Below are positions 1 to 22,208 of a stretch of 64,000 nt of DNA, piece after piece (positions within the stretch are counted from its first letter, which is position 1; each line of letters opens with the position of its first letter). The stretch is from Mastacembelus armatus (lineage: Eukaryota > Chordata > Actinopteri > Synbranchiformes > Mastacembelidae), in assembly GCF_900324485.2 (NCBI RefSeq), contig NC_046634.1:6651501-6715500 (forward strand). Reading direction: 5' to 3'. A program made the position numbers and the translations under genes. The notes under the pieces were generated by a model. It made no database searches. It was given only the letters and a program-made list of their open reading frames with translations, and was not told where the DNA came from.

Positions 1-103
1 GTGTGTATGAATTGTGTTTCCACCCTGACCCATTTTAAGACCACACCTTTCTACACATTCAGATCAACACAATCATCAAAATCAAATGTAAAGGGGGGGG
101 ACC

Positions 104-125
104 GCATTGCATTGCATTGCATTGC
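104..125. repeat. (GCATT)n pentanucleotide microsatellite
   Basis: About four perfect tandem copies of gcatt sit directly after a run of G. It is a simple-sequence repeat in gene-free DNA with no evident function. Confidence 0.9.
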
Positions 126-3100
126 AATTTTCATACTTGAGGCAGCAGAACTAGCTAAAACTACAACATGTTATTACCTTGTAAAGTTGTTTTCCTGATG
201 TCTTAGCAAATAATTAGCTGTTTACACACCGAGACCTGTAGCAACATCAGCATTTCTTCAGCATCGTTTTTCGCTGTGTGATAAATGTAAGCGCATGTAA
301 CCTATACATGTGATTCCACCAGCTCTTGCTAAAAATATCTGACTCTTCAGCTGCTAATACAGCTTGTAGGTAGCCTTGTCGGTCATTCTGTGCAGTGGAT
401 TTATCAGCTTTATTTCTAAATACAGATGCTGGGAATGCTGGAAATAAGGTTAATGAAGGGCTGAAAACCAAAACAATGAGCTCAAAGATGCTAAAATGCT
501 CTGCAAAGCTGTGGAAACAGCACAATGAGCTATATCTTCATATTAAACATGGTGGTTTGATCTAACAATGAATTTGCTCAAACCCTTTTCTGTCTTCATT
601 TAACAATTTCAATTCCATTCCTATTCTGTTTCTATTAATTTGCCATCTTATAATATACATAAATGTGTTATTTTATTATCAGAATTTCTTTTCGGATTGA
701 TTTTATCACACCCTTAATATTCCTTTTGTAGAGTCAGAAATAATCTATTAAATATTTTATTTTTATGGTCCATTCTGTCTATTAATTTTCTCCTGGGTGA
801 AATTACCATCCATATATTTGAGCTATTGGGTCATTAAAAAGCCTGTTTCTATTACAGAATCAGTTACCAACCACAGGAGGAACGAAAAGATCAGTCCTGC
901 TGTGTAGAACTGTTATTGATTTAGAGTAGGAATGAGCTTTTCATTGCATTTCTGAATAAAGGATTTCATTTATAATTAAATTGCCACAGCATGAGCTGAA
1001 GCATTGAAGCCGACCTAACCACTTATTTGTAGCCTTAATCTGAAAACAGACCCTTCAGACAGGCAATAAATTTGATTTATTTATCGATATTGTATGGAAA
1101 TAATCTATAAGGTATTTATAATGTGAAAGGCATCACTTGTAAAAATGAACCTCCACACAATGATGGCCTGAAGTTGCCCCTTGGCTTTAGAGCATTAAAC
1201 TGACTTTAAGCTCACTGGTCACTGGTCAACTGATTAACTAATTGATTCCCATTGTTCAGTGTCAATGTGACAAGTGTGGCCTATACGTAGGGACAAGTCT
1301 GATTTTCAGGCAGAAGATGGGAGAACCTCCTCTTCTTGTGCTGCAGTTTTACAGCTACAGCACAAAATGTTGGAAGCTTTGCCTTCTCATTCAGATGGTT
1401 TTTCTAATCTGTTTTTAATGAATCACAATGTCCTTCAAGAAAAATGTTACCAAGTGAAATATATGTACAGACACACACACTCTTACAAGTTATATAAGGG
1501 CTCTGAGTGCTGGTCTGCTGCATCCGTTGTTTCTTCAAAGAAAGAAAAAAACAAAGACGGAGAGAGAGAGAGAGGATGAGGTTTATTCCTCTTTCATCTG
1601 TTTTCTCTCCTTCTCCCTTAAAAAAAGCTGAGCTAGCGTTTGGCGTCAGCATGTTTTCCAGTGTGTGTGCAGTAAGTGTGTGAAAGGATGAACTGTCCCC
1701 CAGACAATAAGGCGCCCTTAGTTACAACAACTGAGAGTGAGATGGAGAGAAGAAACAATAAAGGAGTGAAAGAAGTTGAGGCAGGAGCTGAGAGTAAGAG
1801 AGGTTTATTGAAAAATGTCTCTTACTCTCTGTTTCTTTTCTTTCCCTCTGGTTTTACATTGGACTGAGTTGTGGGCAAACCTAATCCCACAGAAGAGTAG
1901 AAGAATTAGAGAGGAAGAGGGAGCAACTATGTTCCAAAGTCAAAGTAACGCCAAATAATACAGCCCTATTTTTTCTGTTCTGCTCTGCCTTCCATTCACC
2001 TACAGACCCAGTCAGACCACACACTGAAATTAGTTTGTGAGTCTTCATAAAAATATATGTACGTGTGGGCTAGTGTGTGTAGTAGGCTTCTGTAACATTA
2101 ACCAATCAGTATCATCTCTGTACTGTGCAGTTTGCCCCCCCCACCCACAGAGTTTTGTTCTCAGGATTGTACGTCATTTTATTCAATCAAGAGTTTAATT
2201 GAAGAGGGAAATAAACAGCTCTCATAACAAGCTGGCTAACTGACAGTTCCTCCAAATAGAGTGGTTTACAGAATCTGACATATTTCCAGCGCTCAGCAAT
2301 TACTTTGGTGAGCACAGCGTTATCACAACTGTTGCAAACCATAGAGGAAACTGTGAAAATTGGAACCAAATTATAATAAACTTGAGTTATCTTTTAATTG
2401 TGCTGCTCTCTCTCATCTTTATTCACAGATCAGTTTCAGCCACACAGCTAATTGTTTCTCCTGAATCAGTGTTTCAGTCTGAGGCCAAAAAGCTGAAGAT
2501 GAGTGGTAACAAACTTCATTTGAGTTCTTTCCAATTTGTTGAAGCAATGTAAACAGTAACAGCTGGATCCACAATGCGTCCCAGAAAGATTCCTCATTCA
2601 GGTCTGTCCTGAATGATTCCTTAAAGCAACTTGCTGTGTTTTGACAAGCTGGTATCATTAAAAGTATCCTAAAATATCTACTAGCAGTTATTGTTTGCAA
2701 TGTACCCATGAATGTACAGACAACAGTCACTTTGACACTGAAGAACATTTACAAACATAATGATTCTCCAGCAAATTCTGGAGTTTGAAGGGGCGTCTTC
2801 ATTTTCTGATTTCTGGTTAGGTTAAGGCGATTACTGCTCATTGATTGATCTGTGGTTTCAGATATAGTGAAATGATTCTCTATTCTGTAGATTTTATCTC
2901 AAAAATAACTCTCTGTAGCAATCTAAGTGTCTCTTGCCCTTTAATTTTCTGTGTGTGTGTCACTCACGCACACACAGAAATCCTCACACTGTCTGCTTCA
3001 TGCTGTCAGGGGTGTGTTTGCCGAGGTCACAAAGTCATGTGTTTCTCAAGTTTCTCAGCCCCCTCTCCTGCTCCCTGTCACACACACAGCCCGAAGTGTG

Positions 3101-3932
3101 ACATGCACTTGTTTTCTTCTCAGCATTTCACTTTGTGCACTCACGAACAAAATGCATCAGCATAGCAACAGACATTTATTCACATGATAACATCAGACTG
3201 CATATATGCATTAAGCTTTCAGTTCCCAGTGTAGATTAGTGGCTAATGGCTAGTGCTGCTAATGCTTCCATTGGAGCAGCAGAAAACACATTGTAATATG
3301 GAAGTAAACAGGTTTCCTGATATAATGTGTGCTGCCAAAAAATCAGTACTACACCTTTAATTTACACAACATAAACAAACTGTAGAGCCTTCTCACACCT
3401 CCGTGACTGTTAGTGCTTCTGTTTTTTAAAATTCAGTGACATTTTTCATTAACTCTGGGGGAATCACCCCCTCACACACACATACACGCTTCTTGACAAT
3501 GATAAACATGTTGGAAGTGATTTTTCCATCTGCCTTTCATTCCTTGCACCATCTGCCATCGCCAGCAACTCTGAAAGCTCGAAAGCTCTGTTTGCTTTCG
3601 AAGAATAGCGCCCTCCTCCTCCTCCTGCTCAGTGCTGCAGAGAAATCTTTTTTCAGTCCTGCAAATTCACACCAAATCTCACATACCAGGGCTCCACAAT
3701 GACCCCTGTATCGAGCCTCCATTTATCCTACTCTCTGTGCATTGTACTGCATGTATTCTGCTGCTGTACCCACCAGAGACCGTTTCATGTCTTTTATCCA
3801 GAAACTAGCCAGTATCTCTCCTATTGTTTACAATGTGCCAGTTACTTTATGGTAGTTTGATTAAACAGAAAATAATTTAATATCACCATGTCAGTGTTAT
3901 ATCAACTGAAATAATAAAAACATTAAGAGACA

Positions 3933-3985
3933 AAGACCCCCCTTCAGGCAGTTACCTTTGGACAGACCCAGTCTCGCTGGTACAC
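3933..3985. repeat. Possible teleost dispersed-repeat fragment
   Basis: The string containing ttacctttggacaga resembles a repeat that I recall from many fish genomic sequences (followed there by a 'gccaggctagctg' type stretch, here diverged). Only about 50 bases are recognisable, no ends are visible, and the call rests on memory, so it is weak. Confidence 0.3.
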
Positions 3986-6900
3986 TCACCATGAAATGTA
4001 CAGGACACTTCACTTAACCTGTCTGGACAAATATTTTATATCACTGATAACTTTATCAATCCCCAGCAAAAAGGTGTCGTTTGGTCGTTCATGCACAGCA
4101 ACAAGAGTCAGTCACACTATACTAGGAAATATACTGCTGTTGCAGAACAGTTACATATTCCCAGAGGACATTAATGTGACACAGAAATCCGATAAGTTAA
4201 AAAAGAATAAAACTGAAACCTAAACACTGCCTTGGGTGGCACCGAGTGTAAAGTACAGCGTATTTCCTTTAGAATATTGGTGAATACAATATGAAGGCCA
4301 CACGTGGATGACATGTGATTTCTGGTATGTTGGTGTTCTTGTTCATCTTTAATGTTGTTGTAACTTGAGCTACATAAACTCTTTAGAAAAACAGCTTCAG
4401 AAAAACAGATTTAAAGCCAAAAGTTGTGTTTAGCTGTTTGTCTCCCTCTGTCAATCAGCTTAACGCACGAAAGTGTCATGGACTCGTGGGGATGCTGAGG
4501 GATGAGATTAAATATAGTCTGTAAAAACGGTCTTTTATTTGATGTTTCGGTTTTCCTCTGCAGGGATACCCGTTTATGTGTGTGTGATTGACAGTGTAGG
4601 TTTTTGAAGCATCAAGTTGCTATTTCACCAAAAAAATGGCCTATGAATATTTGATGGGTAAAGAAAAGAGCCTGACTTCTCTTTCATAGCCTCCATGAAG
4701 AGAGATTTTAGGAGAAGCGTGAAGCAGAAACAAAGAAAAGAATTCACAAAGGCTGAATTTGACTTTATAACTGATTCAGCTCTGAATCAGATCATGAAGT
4801 CCACACCACTTCACATCCAAGGGTTTAACTGTTATACTAAGGGACTGTCCTATTTCCAGAGTCATGTGAAACAATTAAAATCAGAGGACAGACACAATTC
4901 AGATAAATAAAGTAGGAGGATTCAGAGTATTCAGGAGTGGTGTTGTTTATTCAGTAGAACAGTGGCGCCATCTTCAGTCTAACACCTGAAACAAACATTT
5001 GAAACCACTAAATCTATCTATCTATTATGCATTATCTGATGGTCTATATGCCTTGTGATATTTTGTCTTTTCTATTAAACTTTGTTTTGGTGGAGGTAAG
5101 GAGTATTTTTGCATAGATTTGGCTTTGTTATTTTAGTTGAGCGTGATGTAACTGTCCCTTTTGTTGGTACTGCACAGTTACGTTAACATTATAATGAGGC
5201 ATCAGACACTGGTGATTTAAACGCTGTTTGGGTGGAGTGTATGAGTTTTGATGATTTTATTTGTAAAACTGTTGTTAATCCTGATTACAGGTCTCAAAAG
5301 AAAATGTTGATACTACTTTCTCAAGGATTGATCCAGTGAAAATAATTGTTTTTCTAAATGATGTTTAGAATCTGGTTTATGCAAGAGAAACAGATTAGAC
5401 AATAACTTGACTGACTTACCTAAATGTGGCTATTATGAGGAATGATCAGTCGTCTTTCCACATTTGACTGTAGAGAATTTTTGTCTTTTTTGCACAATAA
5501 AAATATAATGATAGAACAACCCAGATTATTTTCTGCCGATCACTTTGTACCAAAATTAATATTTCATTGGCCTTAAATAGTGTAAACAGATGTACTTTGA
5601 GTTTAGTGCTAACTAGCAATTGTTAAAAAGCAACAACAATCTTTCAACAACCTCACTGTCTTGTTAATACAGCATTTCAGTGATTTCACAAGACATTTAA
5701 AAACAAAGTGCACAAAACTGAAAGAGAAGATGTAAAGGAAGGTAGAATTTTTACCCCTGAATATAGTGAGAATCCCCCACACACTTCCTGTGCTGCAAGA
5801 CAGTATCATCTTTTAATTAATCTTTCCCTGCCTGGTAAACAGTCCCATCTTTCAAACTTCATACCACTGCTAAATGTTCGTGGTCTAAGCAGAAAAATTG
5901 AATTGTCTGGTTGTGAAAAATAATGCACTCATTCCTGCAACTTATTTATTTTGTAAGATGCACTCATTACCGGCTGCTGTGAAAGTATTGTGCTTTAATT
6001 ATTCACTGATAATATAATTTGTGATTTTTAATGTCATTTAATGCAGCACAAGAAGGTCCAGAAAAAATGTCTAAGTAAAAGTTATGCTTGACAGCAGAAG
6101 TCAAGGACATGCCCCAGTCGAGCAGCTCAGGATTTGTAAGGTAGTCTTCACACACTCTGTTAAGAAACCGCAAAAAGCAAACATGCCCCCTGCATAGAAG
6201 AAAGTCAGACCAGGAGTGGAAAATTACTGGATACAGTTATCCTAAACAACAGATTTTTTCTGTCTTCTGTGTTTTGAGTTTCATAATCCTACACCACTGG
6301 CTGCTGCACAGTTTGGGTGTTTTCAGTAAATCTTACTGTGTTCATAAATTGAAAGGTGCAATCATCAGCCAAGATAGGAAACCTTCACAAAGAATAAAGA
6401 TGCACAGATAGGAAAACTGGCTTGTGCAGAAATACTACTGTCATCAAACAGCAGTATTTTATCGAATACTTAATCAAAAATACGACGTACCAAAGTATCT
6501 ACATAGTAAAAATCAGACTTTAGCTAAATGTCTTAGACATTTTGATATTCAACCCGTTCTGTCTGATATCATATATGCAAATCATTGGACTACAACTACA
6601 GATTGGATGTAATCCAATTGCATTTACACTGTCTGAATCCCCCTCAAACTGATATTTTCCAGGAAATATCTTGGAAATAATTAAGTTACTCTAAAATGAG
6701 AACCTTCAGACACAAGAGCACATTAGGTATCACATTATATTTATAAGTTTTTCTCAAAGCAAACAATAAATGGGGTTTGCAACACAATGAACTAGATGTG
6801 TATAACCTTCTTTGGCCTTTGTTTAAAAATACTTTTTTAAACCAAATGTAATTTAAAAATGAACAGAAAACTCAGGAATAGAACAATCTACATTGTGATG

Positions 6901-7543
6901 TACTGAGATGCATGGTATTATTTCTTACAGTGACGATATCGCGATATGTTATGATGAAATTCTCGCGGTGTCTGGATTAATAATGTCTGTCAAGTCAGCT
7001 GTCCTCTGGAAGTCAAGAAATTGAGCTGCACTTAAAATAAAGTACATGCACTAGCGTTTAATGGATATCCCTTCAAAACAGACTTTTGATTTTCATTTCA
7101 TTAATTTTCACATACAAATATATTTCTGAAGTTATATTAATCCAACGATACGCGTTATTTATATTTATAAAGTTTGAATTACGTGCATGTCCAGCAAAAC
7201 TATTACATTGATCGTGTTTGTTGAAGGGCTTTTATTTTGGAGTTACCGGATGTTGATCATATATTCTTCAGGCTCGCTTTCCTGGCGCATCACGGCTTCA
7301 CCTCAGCTTCAGCTGAAGAACAACCCGACATCAGCTGAGTTTGCACGAAGTCTAGTCTTTCTAGCTTAAATTCAGGAATTCTTCATCACGTAATATTCAC
7401 CAAGTTGTCAGACGAAGGCGATGAAATAACTGTCATCTGCCGTAACCACAGAAACGGTGTAGAAACGAAGGAGAAAAACACTGACCCGGCAAACAAAGAG
7501 GTCCTTTTTCAACGACAATATTTTTCCTCCATATTCTCTAGTT

Positions 7544-15861
<8,318 letters not shown>

Positions 15862-17566
15862 GTTCCAGTATCCCTCTTCAGTCATCTCTCTCTCTTCTTC
15901 TCACTCATCCTCCTTCCTTTCTCCACACTGTTGCCTGCACTCCATCTGTCTCCAGCCCTTCATTCAGCTCCAGAACCCACATGCATGTTACTAATCTATT
16001 TATACTCTTTTATATACCCTTCCTTTCATCCCTATGCATTAAGATCCTTTAATTCCTCTGTAGATTTTCTCCATTTTCATCTGTATGTTTTGATTTCTTA
16101 CTGATAATTCTCACCTCTTAAAATAGGACACAATTTGAAAGAATTATTCAATTTTGGTTGTTTATTTTCAATACTAGTCACAGATTTACTTGTTAACTTC
16201 TAGCTAGTAACATCCTTTGGGTTCAGTGAGGACATTTCAAACTGTCAAACCAAAAAATAATGAACTAAAAAAAATCTTAAGTGTTGTTTAAGACAGATTA
16301 ACACATACGATTTACAGAATGTGGACTTCTCCAAAAGCATATTTTTCACTTCAGATTTGTGTTTTGGCTTCATTGTGTGTCTGTCTGTATTCACCCAAAG
16401 CCAGCCAGCCTCCCTGTGTACCTTCACATGTCGAATTTGTATGTAATGCATGGCCGTGTTGTAAATCACTGGCCAAAATGTTTTTAAAAATACAGCACAG
16501 AGATGGGACATCTAATCTGAGCAAAATGTCTTCAGGTGAAATCATAAATGGGAACTGGCTAAGATCTTCTCCGCTTATATGGCAGATAGATAAAAGGTGT
16601 CACAATTGTTTTCTATTCTCCACCTTTTTAAAACATAATGAAGTACTGAGGTCAGGATGAAGACATGAAGGATAAGGCTGGATAAGCTCAAAATGCCAAG
16701 TCATGGCTGGGACACAAACAGACACTGTGGCCCGTTAGTAATGATGCTATCAAACAGTCTTAACTCTTGAGGTTGTTACACAAAGCATTTTTTTTTTTTT
16801 TTAACAAAACACAGTGTAGGATCCTTTATTTCTGTACTGTGCCTTTAGGAATTTGAACTTTGTCTCTTTCTTTATTTTCATTGCCATATACTTAACTGGC
16901 TACAAGTATTGGATGACTGTGACTAAAAAGTGTGTATTTAATGTCATGTATGGGTTTAAACATGTTTCTCCTTATTTCTGTTTGGAAGGAAACAAACTAG
17001 GCTTGAACTAAATCAAACCTTGGCACTAACAAAATATGTATATCAATATAAACTTCGATGAGGAAACTCAAAGCTGTTCCTTATCGGCCTATTTTAAGGT
17101 CTCGGATGAGCTGATTCCCAAAAGTATACTACCAGTGAAACTATATTTATATATGCCCTAAGTTTGTCGAAAATATGACTTTTTTTTAAAAAAGAAAAGT
17201 TATTGGGTATTAAGAATAAAAACAGAGCTCTTGGGGCCGTGAGCAGAGATAACAGCAGTGGTTTTAGACTTTTGGGAAACAGAAATCTTCTCATTGACCT
17301 GTATGTCACATGTACAGCTCTCACTTGAGCTTGAGTTTGGATTTATCAAAGCCATTGTGTCACTAACTGTTGGGTCATTTGATATCAGTAACAGCCACTG
17401 ATAGAGAATTTGGTGTAGCCCTGAATTTGGTGTAGCTTTTACGCTGCTTCTTCTGCTTTTACCATTCACATACATGGTTGTTCATGGAGACATGTTCCTC
17501 ATAACTTACTGTGTTGAGAAGTCACAGTCTGATGATGTTTTAGGTCATATTAGATTGATGCCAATT

Positions 17567-17572
17567 AATAAA
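17567..17572 (+). terminator. Proximal poly(A) signal candidate of ddx3
   Basis: AATAAA lies 1.7 kb after the ddx3 stop. A GU-containing stretch follows downstream. Use is inferred only. Confidence 0.4.
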
Positions 17573-18738
17573 ATCGTTACCGTTTTATCCTACATGTCAG
17601 ACATATATTTGGCAAAAGTTGGTTTTTGGTGTCTCCCAGTGAATAATTGACGTTTCCATACAGGCTGCAAGTTTAGCAATATCGATCAATACACTTATCT
17701 ATGATATCTAATGGCAAAAACTATTGGCAAAAGCTGGGCCTCTTGCACGTGTAACCACATTCTGCAGTGATGTCAGAGCAATGCTACAACACTTAAGTGT
17801 AAAAAAAACAGCTACCAAATTTTGTTAATGGCTGTGGCTGTGCGACTGACTCTTAGTGGCACCATGCTCTTTGGAAAATGGCTCCTGTTCCACCACAAAA
17901 TTAAAACCCTTGTCTGCCAAAAGCTTCTTTCAAGGAGATACACAACCAAAACGCTGTAAGAGTTCAAATTGTTCTTGCTCACTCTATCCTGGAGAGTTAC
18001 ATGAAGAGTCTTCTCTAAAATAAGACATTCCTGTTTATTTGTTAGGTCTTTAAATCTGTTGAAGTCAGGGATTAAAGTCAAGAATTGGATGAGCTAACCT
18101 AACGCATTTCAACAGGCACCCCTGAGGCTTAAGGAGGATTTAATGCCAAACCTCCACAGCACATTTTAGCCTTGTCCAGTGTTACTGTGCTATGATCAAA
18201 TGTAAACAGGCACAATTACCGATGTGACCATAGCTGGGGACTGCCAGGGAAAAGACATTGCTGGATTATCAGTTGGAGGTTCAAGATTCTGCCAAACTCT
18301 ATAATGCAAATATAATGCAAATATGATGCCATCTTTTTTTGTTTTTTTAGCCCTCATCTAACCTTCACTCCTGCTCAATCGGTATGTACTTTTCCTTTCT
18401 GCTTTTCTTTAATGGTTGTAAAGAAGACAGTTCTCCTGTTGCAATATGACAAAGAATGGAAGTATTTCCAAATCTACACAAGATTTTAGCTCAGCTTTAG
18501 ACAGTGCACACCAGCAGTTTATACTGCAGGTCAAAAGCACCTGTATTTTTCTACCGAAACCCACAGCTACGTCACTTTCTTAACACTGATGGCATCAGTT
18601 ATCTAGAAAAGCAGCAATTTAAGCACATTTGCTCACTGAATTGGCAATGATGCTGCTTATTCGCCTTTTGTCTGTGTAACACCTCAACTGCCACAAAGAA
18701 GGTGACATGGCCGGTGTTGCGTGGAACTTGAGCCCCCA

Positions 18739-18776
18739 GTTTAGTATTGATCAGAATGTTTAGTATTGATCAGAAT
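18739..18776. repeat. Two-copy perfect 19-base tandem repeat
   Basis: The 19-base unit gtttagtattgatcagaat occurs twice head to tail without mismatch. This looks like a recent small tandem duplication inside the ddx3 3' region. Confidence 0.9.
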
Positions 18777-21187
18777 GTTAAAAACTAAATCTAGCTTGGC
18801 ATAGCACAGTAAGATACAGGACAGATAGTGTGCTGGTGGAAAAGTGGCATAACAGATCAGATCTTTGACTACAATGTTAATTTTGTGACATAATCAGTGC
18901 CTGATATATATTGAGTTGCTTTGTTATGGAACCAGGCTACAAAGGGCATTAGACCTGCACAGGATGTTCATGTTTCATCCCACCCCCACTGGGCATTTGG
19001 ACAGTTCAGTGGAAAAGGTCCGATCCTGTCAGCTAGCAGCAGAATACGCCAAAAAACACTCTGTTGCTACCTGGTGATGAAAATTTCAATCAGGGTTTCA
19101 GTTTTGTTTGTTTACATGAACAGTTATAGTGAAATACACAATGTTATAGTTTAACTCTTTAAATCAGAAAGAGAATAATGTCCACTGAAAAGAATGTGAA
19201 ATAACTTGACGTGTATTAGATTACATTTGATCAATGTTGACCCAGGCAGTGTGTGATGCACTTTGTTCAATGGGCAATTAGACTCTTTAGAGAGGGTTTT
19301 TAGAGAAAACTTGTTTACACAGGCAAAAACCCATAAGAGGAAATAATTTACAAATTAATTCTCACAAGGCAGATTCCCTCAAATTGCCCACTGGCTCTGA
19401 CAGTTGACAATGAGGGCCCAGTATAACAAAACATATGCAAGTGTTGTTGTTTTTTGGTCAAGGAGTTAAAAATGCCGAGAAAATCAATACAATTCAACAT
19501 CAGACTTTAGTTATGTTAGACCTCTAAGTTTTCCCATGTTGCATTTTTTTATTCCTTTTAGACAGATGTCGTGTTTGGGTCAGTATTCAAATCTTTTTCC
19601 CTTAAAGCCAGTTCGTAAGAAGGTTCAGAAACATGGTAGGATTTTACAGTTTTTGAAGCGTTTCGGGTGGAGTAATGCTGGAGGATTCAAGCAGACACCA
19701 GGTCACGTACAAAATGTACAACCTGGATTTTTCTTTAGTCAGAGAAATAGGTTCAGTGGGATAATATATATTTTTCTTTTTGCTGATGTTTACATGTGGT
19801 TCATCTCTAGCACAACTCATTCAACTTGTTGCTGCTTCAATTTGCAGTCTAATTCAGGCTAAACAGCAGAGTAACGGTTGAACAGAACTGTATCTGAGGT
19901 GACCCATGGATGATTTTAGCACCTATTAACCAATCACTCCAATTTGTAGACACTTAATTTCTCCTGCAGCAATGGTGAATAGTCTCCATGTGAGATTTAT
20001 TCAACTGTTAAGTATGAAGGAATAACCAGCGGGAAGATCAGGAACAGGGCAGTATGTTGAAAGTCTCATTGCAATGACAATCAATGACCAAGGATTTACC
20101 TAAGTTACTTTACACACCAACAGAACTCATTTAAGTTGCACTTTTTAATAGTCCTCGGGACACCTTACATATAGAAGTTTTTTTTTTTTTTAAGGAGCTG
20201 TTTTCTGGGCAGTGATTGTCACATTTTAAATTTGCACATATGGTACCACATGTCCTCCACACTCTGAATACGTTAATTTACAGAGCAGTGTCCCCAAATC
20301 CTCACATTGTGATAGTTTTGAACCTGTTTGGAGTTGAAGTACTTTGGGTAGCATTAGGCAGAGTCTACTCTTAAATACTGACTAATACAATGTTAATGCT
20401 TTATTGAACTGTCAGCTGACACTGTTGTGTGTTCCCTGTGTAAGAGGAGACATTGTCAGCAATTATTACTTGAATTGATCCCTGTTGCAGAACACAAACT
20501 TAGCATGCAGCTAGTGCAGTCTCTTGTGTAAAACAAAATAATTGTCTTTAATAAGGACATTGTGTCAGAAAATAGACTTGAATGAATCTGGTTGTGTACT
20601 TGTTGCAGTGCCTTCTAACAGCCACTAGGGGGCAGAAAGTATACCCCTTAATAAATGTAGGAAATGTTCATGTAATACAAGATCTGAGCATATAGTTAAC
20701 TGCTGGAAGTCTAGATAGGAATTTCTGATCTGTGAGTTGTACAGCAGGGAGTCATGAAAGGCCAAACTTCAGTTTACCTCACTTTTCATCTTGTTTATAG
20801 AACAATCTTTTCAAGTAGTGTTTAGAGTGCACACATAAATATGCAATGTATTTAGGTCTTTTTCTAAGACTGATTATGTCTGTCACCTGTATTTACCTTT
20901 GAACTGTGTTGAAGCAACACTCAATTACCACTGTGCCCCAGACTCCTGCCCAACCTTATCACAATGCCTCCTGGTCAGTGAACTTCGACGTTCAATAGTA
21001 GTAGATTAATTGACATGAGTTACTTGTGGCTTTCACTTAGCTGTCACTGGGATTCATAAGTTTTACTGGGACTGTTTTGTGTCTGTGCTCAGTTTGAACT
21101 AAAGCACAGAAGCGAAATCAGTCCAAAGTCTGTGTGCAGTGCCTTGAAATGACTGAATCACTGACTCACAAAGACTGAGATGTGTTG

Positions 21188-21806
21188 GTTAGGGCTGGGT
21201 ATTTTTCAATACAAATGTAAAATCTACACTACTGTATAAAAGAAAGTAATTGCATTATGCAGTACTGTGTATGTATGTGACATGTCTGCATAGTCATTCA
21301 TCCCAGAGTGGCACACAGGTGTGCATGCGTCCACTCATAGTGAAAATACACTGCGTCAAGCACTATGTCAGTGTTTAACACCTGCTGTGTAATTGATGGC
21401 ATATTTGGAAAGAGTTCACTGACAAATGACATGTGGCCTTTGGTTTTTAGCTCCGTCTTTAGCACTGGTTGGCAAAGGCTAGCTTGCCAGACTAAGACGG
21501 TGAACATGGTAGACATTAACGTTGTCATTGTGAGCGTATTGGCGTGTAGCAGAGCCTGACACTGCTGTTCTCATGGCTAAGGATGCTTTTGCTGTTAGTC
21601 TTCCCGTTCGTGCCCTCATGCATGTGTTCTGGAGTTAAATAACTTGAGTCTCAATAGTTTGGAATATCAGCTTTATTATTTAAAAGTAGAGGTTGCTTTG
21701 TTTTAAACTTTTTCTTTGGGGGAAAAAAAATCAGCACTTTAGTTTCTGAATAATTTAAAAAAAACCTTTTGATGCCTTAAAATCCAGGTTGGTACCCAGC
21801 CCTAAC
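21188..21806. mobile_element. Candidate non-autonomous DNA transposon (hAT-like ends)
   Basis: A 14-base sequence, gttagggctgggta, at 21188 is repeated as a perfect inverted copy at 21793-21806, so 619 bases are bracketed by inverted ends. The tagggctgggta type of end is common on fish hAT-like MITEs. No transposase reading frame lies inside. I could not find a convincing 8-base target duplication at the two borders, so the exact ends are uncertain. Confidence 0.5.
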
Positions 21807-22143
21807 GGAGCGGGTAGTGGAGCTGGTTACTCTATACAACATTACCATGGCAACATGACAGTGTCGCCATGTCGAATGGTTGTGCATCACTATGGTAACT
21901 TACCAGCAGTAGCTCTTTGGTTGTCAGTGAACAGTTAATGGTGCTATGCTCCCATTGCTGCGGCCTGCAGGCCCCTGTGTTGTAGAAAGACTCCAGATCC
22001 CACTGAGTTTTACAGTTAATCAGTTTAATGGTGAACTAAAGTCTTTTGTAGCAGATGTCTTTCAAAACCTCCAAGAGGTATGTATGGGTGAGTGATTGAG
22101 GTGTAGTAGAGTCAAGTGTCAGAGAAAGAGATGATTCACAGTT

Positions 22144-22208
22144 TTGTGTGTGTGTGTGTGTGTGTGTGTCTGTCTGTCTGTCTGTCTGTCTGTGTGTCTG
22201 TGTGTGTG
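22144..22208. repeat. Compound (TG)n(TCTG)n microsatellite
   Basis: A run of TG dinucleotides passes into TCTG tetranucleotides and back to TG. The Cys/Val-rich open frame read from it is an artefact of the repeat. Confidence 0.95.

Larger units (their letters stand above)
1..7186. other. Gene-free region upstream of ddx3
   Basis: I read both strands and found no exon that I recognise. The open frames here are short, rich in simple-sequence translation (runs from CA/TG repeats), and lack credible splice sites on both sides. A few low-complexity patches and one possible fish dispersed-repeat fragment (about 3933-3985) are present. Non-coding transcripts or enhancers could lie here but nothing in the sequence proves it. 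Confidence 0.6.

Noticed and set aside
6928-6945. Palindrome gatatcgcgatat near 6.9 kb.
   Set aside because: Only about 12 bases and without any other feature; expected by chance or from an old repeat.
18921-19154. Open frame of 77 codons downstream of ddx3.
   Set aside because: No homology that I recognise, no splice sites, and it lies in the AT-rich 3' region; judged a chance frame.
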